The notes beneath the pieces were generated by a model, which was not told where the DNA came from, searched no databases, and saw nothing but the letters and a program-made list of their open reading frames with translations. 64,000 bases of DNA from Brevundimonas viscosa. GTDB lineage: Bacteria; Pseudomonadota; Alphaproteobacteria; Caulobacterales; Caulobacteraceae. Where the stretch lies: positions 310,001-374,000 of the forward strand of contig NZ_FOZV01000001.1 of the NCBI RefSeq assembly GCF_900116065.1, written 5' to 3'. Shown one piece after another: positions 57,910 through 64,000 of this stretch. Both the position numbers and the translations under genes were made by a program. Positions within the stretch are counted from its first letter, which is position 1. Each line of letters opens with the position of its first letter.

Positions 57910-58859
57910 CCCCAGGGGCCGCGGGGGTGGCCGGCGCTCGGGACCGAGGTGGCCGCGGCGAAGGTCGGGGCCGCGGGGGACGGAGCGGGACGTGCGCCGC
58001 CGCCCATCTTCATCGCCAGTTCCGTCAGCGCCCGCACCCGGTTTCCGGTGTTCGGATGGGTCGAGAACAGGTTGTCGGCGCCGCGCCCCGCCAGCGGATT
58101 GATGATGAACAGCTGGCCCGAGGCCGGATTGCGCTCGGCGGTCGGGTTGTGGATCCGCCTGGCGTAGGCCTCGATCTTCTGCAGGGCGGAGGCCAGGGCG
58201 TGCGGATCGCGGGCGATCTCGGCCCCGACCCGGTCGGCGTCGTATTCCCGCGTCCGGCTGATCGCCATCTGCACCAGGCCGGCGGCCATCGGGGCCAGGA
58301 TCATCAGCGCCAGCGTTCCGATCAGCCCGCCCGGCCGCTCGCGGTCGTCGCCGCCGCCGAAGAACAGCGCGAAATTGGCGAGCGCCGCGATGGCGCCGGC
58401 GATGGTCGCGGTCACCGTCATGGTCAGGGTGTCGCGGTTCTTCACGTGCGCCAGCTCGTGCGCCATCACCCCGCGAACCTCCTCGCGCGTCAGCATGTCG
58501 AGCAGGCCGGTGGTGGCGCAGACAGCGGCGTTCTCCGGATTTCGGCCGGTGGCGAAGGCGTTGGGCTGATCGCTTGGGATTATGGCGATCTTCGGCCGCG
58601 GCAGGCCGGCGTCGCGGGCCATCTGCAGAACGTCGGCGACATAGGTGCGGACAACCGCGTTCGGATGCCTCTCGTCGACCGGCTGGGCGCGGTACATGCG
58701 CAGCACGATCTTGTCGGCGTTCCAGTAGCTGAACAGGTTCATGCCGCCCGCGAACAGAAGGGCGATCAGCATGCCGGGCACCCGCCCGATCATGTAGCCG
58801 ATCCCCATGAACAGGGCGGTCAGGACGGCGAGAAGGGCGAAAGTCTTCAGGTGGTTCAT
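57906..58859 (-). CDS. htpX: Zinc metalloprotease HtpX
   Basis: 317 aa membrane protease of the M48B family, a heat-shock quality-control enzyme. Zinc motif HELAH at 134-138 ([15 protein letters not shown]), third ligand Glu in TREYDADRV. Transmembrane helices at about 6-38 (two) and 147-196. The C-terminal tail is Pro/Ala-rich. The ATG at 58859 is preferred over an upstream GTG-type start. Divergent from the DUF1674 gene by 85 bases. Confidence 0.94.
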
Positions 58860-58944
58860 CGTCGCTCGGGTCGAAAGCACTGGCGCCGGGCTGGCGAAGG
58901 CCCAATTTGTGATTCACAACGCTGCGGCTCAAGCGGAGGACGCT

Positions 58945-59181
58945 GTGACCGATCATCCCACCCCGACCGAACCGCCTGCGGCGCGCCTGAACCCCGACGT
59001 GCCGCACGCCACGCCCGAGCGACCGTTGAGCGACGCCGCGCGCCGCGCGCTGCTGGAGGCCGCCGAGCGGCGGGCGGCGGCCGGGCGCGCGCCCCTGCCG
59101 GTCGAGCACGGCGGCCCGCGCGGTCCGGAGCCGACGCGCTACGGCGACTGGGAGAAGAAGGGACTGGCCGTCGACTTCTGA
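58945..59181 (+). CDS. DUF1674/SDHAF4-like succinate dehydrogenase assembly factor
   Basis: 78 aa from a GTG start preceded by GGAGG. The family signature GPEPTRYGDWEKKGLAVDF closes the protein. The eukaryotic relative SDHAF4 (PF07896) binds flavinylated SdhA and protects complex II from oxidative damage; the bacterial role is inferred. Residues 20-50 are helical, Ala/Glu/Arg-rich. An upstream in-frame extension over the divergent promoter is rejected. Confidence 0.85.
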   Translation: MTDHPTPTEPPAARLNPDVPHATPERPLSDAARRALLEAAERRAAAGRAPLPVEHGGPRGPEPTRYGDWEKKGLAVDF

Positions 59182-59235
59182 GCGAACGAAGGCGGGCGAA
59201 CGGCGTTAACCCTGTCCGTTTCCAGGAGCTCGCCG

Positions 59236-59715
59236 ATGAACCGTTCGCTCACCGCAGCCGGCCTGGCCGCCCTCGCCTTGGCGTTGCTGGACCCGGCGGG
59301 CGCCGCCCGGGCCCAGAGTTTCGCGCCGTCCTGGGGACAGCCCGTCTATCTCGACGCCTGGGGCCGGCCGGTCGGCGGGACTCCGCTGTCCGAGGTGGAA
59401 ACCCGCGCCTATGTCGGGACCGGTCGCTGGGCTGACGGCCGCCACGAGCGCCCGCGGGTCTTCGTGCCGGGCCGCGCCCCGGGCCACGGTTACAGCTACG
59501 GCCCGGGCTACGGCTACGGCCGCGCTTACGGGCATGACTGGCGACGGCACGGCGGCTACCGCGGGCCGACCGGCCGCGGGACCGAACGGCCGTGGCCGGG
59601 CTACCGCGACGAATGGGGCTACGACGACGACCGTCACCCCTCGGCCCGGCGCGGCTGGCGGGCCGACGGACGTCGCGGCTGCGACTGCGGCGACGTGTAC
59701 CTCTACGACCGCTGA
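59236..59715 (+). CDS. Secreted Gly/Tyr/Arg-rich protein
   Basis: 159 aa. Signal peptide (1-25, ending GAARA). Middle region is low complexity, rich in Gly, Tyr, Arg and Pro (repeats of GYGxGYG type near 80-95). The C-terminus ends in RRGCDCGDVYLYDR, with a C-x-C motif. AGGAGCTCGCCG precedes the ATG. Related in style to the next gene (signal peptide, Gly/Tyr-rich body, CxC). Cell-envelope role likely, function unknown. Confidence 0.65.
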   Translation: MNRSLTAAGLAALALALLDPAGAARAQSFAPSWGQPVYLDAWGRPVGGTPLSEVETRAYVGTGRWADGRHERPRVFVPGRAPGHGYSYGPGYGYGRAYGHDWRRHGGYRGPTGRGTERPWPGYRDEWGYDDDRHPSARRGWRADGRRGCDCGDVYLYDR

Positions 59716-59838
59716 GCTCGGCGCGGTCAATTTGGACGCTGAGAGGCGAAACCTGCGCCGGCGTCTCCCGCCCTCGGTGCAAGGCCGCGCCTTCCGGAGC
59801 GAGAGGCGGATAACGGCTCCTGAAACGGAGTCCGTGAC

Positions 59839-60609
59839 ATGCGTACGCTCACCGCCGCGGCCGGCGCCGCCTTCCTCGTGCTCTTCGCCGGGTCGGCCTT
59901 CGCGGGCGACCCTCGCGGCGGTTGCGGCGGCGGGTGCGGTCACCGGCCTCCGCCTCCACCGCCGGCGCCCTGCTGCCACGGCGGCGCCAACATCAACGTC
60001 AACCTCAACGCCAATGCGAGCGCCCGCGCCGTCGCCGCTGCCTCCGCGCGCTCCTTCGTCAGCGCCCGGACCTTCGATGTCGGGACGGTCCGACGGGGCC
60101 ATGCCGGGGGCGGGGTCGTCTACGTCGGCGGCGGCTACGGGGGAGACTTCGGCGGCTACGTCGGCGGGCCCGTGTACTACGGACCGATCGAGACGCTGGG
60201 CCCGGCCTGCCCCTCGGCGCCGTTCGGCTACGTCGTCACCGGCTTCGGGCGCGACGAACTCCGGCCTTCATGGTGCGGTTACCGCTTCGAGGACCACGAC
60301 CGCGGGGGCCGCTACGGCTACAGCGCGCGACGCGAATCCACCGCCTACGAATCCCTTGAGACCTACGAATCCTCCGAGGCCTACGGCGCGTGGGAGGAAG
60401 GCTATCGGGTCGAGGGCTACGACCGGCGCGGAGGTTGCGGCTGCGATGGCGATCGGCCGCCGGCGCCCTACCCGCCGCCCTACCTGCCGGAGCCGCCGCG
60501 CTACGAACCGCCCCGGCACGAGCGTCCGCGCTCGCACCGGCCGGATCGTCCGCGTCGCAGCCATCCGCCGCGGCAACAGTACCGTCAGGAGCCCGGCGAA
60601 CGCGGCTGA
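59839..60609 (+). CDS. Secreted Cys/Gly-rich envelope protein
   Basis: 256 aa. Signal peptide 1-22 (ending SAFA). A Cys/Gly and poly-Pro patch (GGCGGGCGHRPPPPPPAPCC, 27-46), an Asn-rich ANINVNLNANASARA, a Gly-rich beta segment (GGGVVYVGGGYGGDFGGYVG), a conserved PFGYVVTGFGRDELRPSWCGYRF, and a Pro/Arg-rich C-terminus after GGCGCDG. Possibly surface-exposed or outer-membrane associated. It converges on pyrF with two bases between. No function recognised. Confidence 0.65.
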   Translation: MRTLTAAAGAAFLVLFAGSAFAGDPRGGCGGGCGHRPPPPPPAPCCHGGANINVNLNANASARAVAAASARSFVSARTFDVGTVRRGHAGGGVVYVGGGYGGDFGGYVGGPVYYGPIETLGPACPSAPFGYVVTGFGRDELRPSWCGYRFEDHDRGGRYGYSARRESTAYESLETYESSEAYGAWEEGYRVEGYDRRGGCGCDGDRPPAPYPPPYLPEPPRYEPPRHERPRSHRPDRPRRSHPPRQQYRQEPGERG

Positions 60610-60611
60610 CG

Positions 60612-61337
60612 TCAGACGGAAACGCCGCTGATCGAGGCTGTGATCGCCGCAGCCGCCAGCCGGGGGTCTGCGGCCGCGACGACGGGGCGGGCCACGACCA
60701 GGTGGCTGGCTCCGGCGCGCAGGGCGGCCTCCGGGGTCGCCACCCGTTGCTGATCGCCGAGCTCGGCCCCGACAGGCCGGACCCCCGGCGTGACCACGAG
60801 GAAACCGGGCCGGCCGGCGGAGACGGCCATCGCGCGGACCTTCTCCGCCTCCAGCGGACTGGAGACCACGCCGTCCATGCCGCAGTCCAGCGCCTGTCGC
60901 ACGCGTCGCGCGACGAGGTCCGCCGCACCGGCCCCGTAGCCGATCTCCGTCAGGTCGGCGTCGGACAGGCTGGTCAGCACCGTCACCGCGAGGAGCTTCG
61001 TGTCGGAGCCGGCGGCGTCCCGCCCCCGGACAGCGCCGCGCATCACCTGCGGCTCGGCGTGCACGGTGAGAAGGTCGCAGCCGCCCTCGGCGACGGCGCG
61101 GGCGGCGCCTTCGACCTGGGCGCCGATGTCGTGGAGCTTCCAGTCCTGGAACACCGTCTTGCCCCGGGCGCGGAGCTCGTGGGCGAAAGCCACCCCGCCG
61201 GGCCGCGCCAGCAGGGTCAGGCCGATCTTGTAGGCGCTGACCGCCCTGTCGAGCCGCTCGACCATCTCGCGGGCGGCGTCGATCGACGGCAGGTCGAGGC
61301 CGACGATCAGGCGCGGGTCGGCGGTCACGGGCGTCAT
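60612..61337 (-). CDS. pyrF: Orotidine 5'-phosphate decarboxylase
   Basis: 241 aa TIM barrel catalysing the last step of UMP synthesis. Catalytic D65-x-K67-x2-D70 in FQDWKLHDIG, a phosphate-gripper VTPGVRP and VVARPVV near the C-terminus. The ATG at 61337 is used, divergent from the MarC gene by 86 bases. Normal size for the group 1 enzyme. Confidence 0.96.
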   Translation of the reverse strand: MTPVTADPRLIVGLDLPSIDAAREMVERLDRAVSAYKIGLTLLARPGGVAFAHELRARGKTVFQDWKLHDIGAQVEGAARAVAEGGCDLLTVHAEPQVMRGAVRGRDAAGSDTKLLAVTVLTSLSDADLTEIGYGAGAADLVARRVRQALDCGMDGVVSSPLEAEKVRAMAVSAGRPGFLVVTPGVRPVGAELGDQQRVATPEAALRAGASHLVVARPVVAAADPRLAAAAITASISGVSV

Positions 61338-61423
61338 CGGCGGTCTCCATTCGCCTTTGGGGTGGACGCGCGGACGCGCCTCGGCCCTTATGGGCGCAGC
61401 TGAATTGGGGGCGAGGTCAGGAC

Positions 61424-62122
61424 ATGGACGCGGTCGATCTGGGGGTCAACCTGTTCGTGGCCCTGTTCGCGCTGGTCGACCCGATCGGCAACCTGCCGAT
61501 CTTCGCCGCCGCCACGGCGGGGGCCACCCTGCGGCAGCGGATCTCGGTCTCGGCCCTGATCTGCCTGTTTGCGGTCCTGTTCCTCGGCTTCTTCTTCTTC
61601 ACCGGCCTGGGGCTGCTGCAGTTCTTCGGCATCTCGCTGGCCGCCTTCCGCATCGCCGGCGGCATCCTGCTGCTGTTCCTCGGTCTGGACATGGCCCGCG
61701 AGGACTTCCTCAAGATGTTCGCCGACGCCGACGCCGTGGCGGATGCGGGCGACGTCAGGGGCTACGCCAAGCGGCGCTTCCAGCGCCTGATCGTGCCCTT
61801 CGCCATCCCGCTGATGATCGGCCCCGGAGCCATCTCGGCGGTCATCATCCAAGCCGGCGAGGCCGAGCGCATCGGACCCGCCGCGACGGTGGCCTCGCTG
61901 GTCGCCATCACGGCCGCCGGTCTGGTGTCCTTCGTCTGCTTCTCGCTGACCGGGCCGATCAGCCGGATTCTCGGGGACGTCGGCATGGCCATCGTGGTCC
62001 GGGTGCTCGGCCTGATCCTCTGCGCCCTGGCGATCCAGTTCATCCTGGCGGGACTGGCCGAGGCCATCCCGGGCATGTTCAGCTCGATCGCCACCACGCC
62101 GTACCCGTCCGGCGGGCACTGA
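61424..62122 (+). CDS. MarC-family integral membrane protein
   Basis: 232 aa with six predicted helices. N-terminal VNLFVALFALVDPIGNLPIF is the family motif, and the later FAIPLMIGPGAISAVII is the second repeat. The family was linked to antibiotic resistance by name only, and its transport function is unproven. It is preceded by a GGGGCGAGGTCAGGAC spacer and followed by 143 bases before the sensor kinase gene. Confidence 0.9.
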   Translation: MDAVDLGVNLFVALFALVDPIGNLPIFAAATAGATLRQRISVSALICLFAVLFLGFFFFTGLGLLQFFGISLAAFRIAGGILLLFLGLDMAREDFLKMFADADAVADAGDVRGYAKRRFQRLIVPFAIPLMIGPGAISAVIIQAGEAERIGPAATVASLVAITAAGLVSFVCFSLTGPISRILGDVGMAIVVRVLGLILCALAIQFILAGLAEAIPGMFSSIATTPYPSGGH

Positions 62123-62265
62123 GCGCGTCGCCGGGTCGCACTGGACGCGAGCCGGGGCCGCACGGCAGGTCGCGCGAGGGGCGAAAGCGGGGGTGACCGG
62201 TTCGCCCCTTGCAGGATGTCCTTCGCACGGGGGCGCGGGGCGCCAGAACGGGACAGTCAGGTCGG

Positions 62266-64000
62266 ATGTTTCTCGAGGGCCAGATCAACTGGGAGTGGGT
62301 TCTGGGAGGTCTGGCGGCCGCCGGCTGGCTGGTGGGCCTGACAGCCCTGTGGCTGGCGTGGAAGAACCGCTCCCGGCACGTCGACGCCACCGGACAACTG
62401 GATCTGGTGCAGCGGGTCGCCGAAGACTCCCAGAAGCGGCTGTTCGAGACGCTGAATGCAATTCCGGTGGCGCTCGTGGAGACCGACAAGCAGGGCAAGT
62501 TCGTGTTCGCCAACCGCGCCGCCCACCAGTTGCTCGGCCGGCGCGACGCCGAGCTGATCGGCCTGCGCTTCCACTCCGCCACGTGGGGCATCACCTTCCC
62601 CGACGGACGCCCTGTCCCGCCCGACCTGCTGCCCAGCGCGCGGGCCCTCCGGGGCCAGACGGTGAAGGGCTTCCAACACCTGCTGGCGAACCCCGCGACC
62701 CGGAAGAAGATGCTGGTCGCGGTCACCGCCATGCCGATCGAGAACGAATGGGGCGAGATCACCGGCTCGACCGCAGCGATCGTCGAGGCCGACGGTCTGC
62801 GCACGCCCGAACCGTCGCCGCAGGCGGTGAGCGCCGACCCCACCGACGAGCTCGTGCGACGGGTGTTCGACGCCGCTTCCAGCGCTCTGGTCGTGGTCGG
62901 GCGGGACGGCGCAGTGCGCGACGCCAACCGCACCGCCCTTGCGGTTCTCGGCCGCGACGCGGCGGCGGGCGACTTCGCAGATCTGTTCCTCGCCGAGGAG
63001 GAGCGGGCGGAAGGCCGTCAGGCGCTTCGCGCCGCCTTCGCCGCGCCTGCGGGAGACGCCGATCCTTTCGTGTCGGACAGCGGACCTCATGGCCGCATCC
63101 GCTGGACCATGCTGCCCCTCGCCGCTCCGGACGGCGAGGCGGACGCCCTGCTGCTGGCCGGCGAGCGGGCGGAAGCGACGGCTGCGGCTGTGGATATCGT
63201 CTCCGGCGAAGCGTCGTCCGAGCCGTCGTCGGTCGCCGCCCCGTCCCCCGACGTGGCGGAACTCGAGGCCGCGGTCGAGGACGCCCGCCGAACGGCCGAC
63301 GCGGCGTTGGCCGAAGCCGCCGCCGCCCGGGCGCAGGCGGAGGCGGCGCAGGCCGCCGCGCTTCGGGCGCAGGCCGACGCCGAGGCGGAACTGCAGGGCG
63401 GCCGCCGCCTCGAGAGCGTGGGCCGGCTGACCGGCGGTCTCGCCCATGATTTCAACGCCCTGCTGGGCGTCATGACCGGAGCCCTCGACATGATGCTGCG
63501 GCAGGCGGACGACCCGGCGCGCGTCCGTCGCCTCGGACAGGCCGCGCTGGCCGCCGGACAGCGCGGAGAGGTCCTGACGCGGCGGCTGACGGCCTTCGCC
63601 CAGGGCGACGACCAGCCTGTGTCGCAGGTCCTCGATGCGGGGGTGCTGCTGCGGGGGATGGAAAGCCGCCTCCGCGCCCTGGCCGGTCCGGAGATCGACC
63701 TGATGATCGAGGGGCCGGCCCAGCCCGCCATGGCGCGGATCGATCCGGTCACCTTCGAGGGCGCCGTGCGGGCGCTGACGCAGAACGCCGTCGAGGCGGT
63801 GGAAGGTCGCGGCTCCGTCGCGGTGCGTCTCGAGCGTCAGCTGGAAGGGGGCCTGCGTCTCAGCGTACGGGACACCGGCCCCGGGATGGATCGGGACCTC
63901 GCAGCGCGGGCCCTGGAGCCCTTCTTCACGACCCGCGAAGGCGCTGCCGGCCTCGGCCTGTCGCAGGCCTACGCCTTCGCCCGCCAGTCGGGTGGGACGC
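62266..64000 (+). CDS. PAS-domain sensor histidine kinase (partial, runs off the window)
   Basis: At least 578 aa and open at the window edge. One N-terminal transmembrane helix (about 11-32), PAS domain 1 (about 60-165; AIPVALVETDKQGKFVFANRAA), PAS domain 2 (about 200-290; SSALVVVGRDGAVRDANRT), then an Ala/Glu-rich coiled coil (about 325-375). The DHp has H394 in GRLTGGLAHDFNALLGVM, and the ATPase includes NAVEAVEG and DTGPGMD before the edge. The HDFN DHp type is shared with hybrid kinases such as CckA, but the single helix and two PAS domains differ. A receiver may follow outside the window. Confidence 0.88.
   Translation, partial: MFLEGQINWEWVLGGLAAAGWLVGLTALWLAWKNRSRHVDATGQLDLVQRVAEDSQKRLFETLNAIPVALVETDKQGKFVFANRAAHQLLGRRDAELIGLRFHSATWGITFPDGRPVPPDLLPSARALRGQTVKGFQHLLANPATRKKMLVAVTAMPIENEWGEITGSTAAIVEADGLRTPEPSPQAVSADPTDELVRRVFDAASSALVVVGRDGAVRDANRTALAVLGRDAAAGDFADLFLAEEERAEGRQALRAAFAAPAGDADPFVSDSGPHGRIRWTMLPLAAPDGEADALLLAGERAEATAAAVDIVSGEASSEPSSVAAPSPDVAELEAAVEDARRTADAALAEAAAARAQAEAAQAAALRAQADAEAELQGGRRLESVGRLTGGLAHDFNALLGVMTGALDMMLRQADDPARVRRLGQAALAAGQRGEVLTRRLTAFAQGDDQPVSQVLDAGVLLRGMESRLRALAGPEIDLMIEGPAQPAMARIDPVTFEGAVRALTQNAVEAVEGRGSVAVRLERQLEGGLRLSVRDTGPGMDRDLAARALEPFFTTREGAAGLGLSQAYAFARQSGGT

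Noticed and set aside
58807..58944. Upstream extension of the DUF1674 gene
   Set aside because: Runs over the htpX start region; the GTG with GGAGG at 58945 yields the expected family length.

Overview
The window is a gene-dense (about 70 % GC) stretch of a bacterial chromosome. Gene content and protein style point to an alphaproteobacterium of the order Caulobacterales (Caulobacter/Brevundimonas-like). The main clues are an alphaproteobacterial-type AddAB, an AmgK/MurU muropeptide-recycling pair, a hybrid kinase that looks like Caulobacter ShkA, adenosine kinase, a DUF1674 protein, a RdgB-HemW block and many small secreted Caulobacterales-style proteins. No phage, insertion sequence, CRISPR array, tRNA or rRNA was seen, and no gap between genes exceeds 300 bases. 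The order-level call is inference; the genus is not established.

Layout. 1-3.1 kb: hslU with a secreted two-repeat protein upstream, then a divergent pair of small paralogous secreted proteins. 3.1-10.1 kb: a tightly coupled leftward operon rsmC - rsuA-like - trpF - trpB - secreted protein - trpA - accD - folC. It joins rRNA modification, the last steps of tryptophan synthesis, fatty-acid initiation and folate metabolism, mostly with 4-bp overlaps or gaps under 35 bp. 10.1-12.6 kb: two tandem Crp/Fnr regulators, a small protein and an SH3-like periplasmic protein. 12.6-15.8 kb: a 2-hydroxyacid dehydrogenase, a MoeB/ThiF-like enzyme, a BLUF protein lacking the key tyrosine, hslV (unlinked from hslU) and trxA. 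15.9-25.6 kb: a leftward operon acyltransferase - tsaE - amgK - murU - addB - addA, combining tRNA modification, cell-wall recycling and double-strand-break repair.

25.7-41.6 kb: mostly rightward single genes (S9 peptidase, AsmA-like protein, lipase-like hydrolase, AMP nucleosidase, M16 peptidase, GNAT-nitrilase fusion, nth, adenosine kinase), with leftward small secreted protein, phasin-like, creatininase and ATP-grasp genes. 41.6-43.3 kb: a leftward group of two micro-proteins not previously delimited (38 and 39 aa, coupled), a DUF2975 membrane protein, a Cro/CI regulator and an Smr protein. 43.5-51.9 kb: a rightward run rdgB - hemW - rsmI - yraN - sirB1-like - gshB - comM - shkA-like hybrid kinase. 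51.9-64 kb: ampG, a malic enzyme, recQ, htpX, a DUF1674/SDHAF4-like protein, two secreted Gly/Tyr-rich proteins, pyrF, a MarC-family protein and the 5' part of a PAS sensor kinase cut by the window edge.

The most interesting points are: a probable c-di-GMP-responsive ShkA kinase with a pseudo-receiver and a DDR linker; a BLUF domain with Phe in place of the photoactive Tyr; TrpA with Glu in place of the catalytic Asp60; AccD with all four zinc-ribbon cysteines replaced; the coupled micro-protein pair; and several palindromic or inverted-repeat elements in promoters. No wholly new multi-gene defence or biosynthetic system is evident; this is largely core genome.
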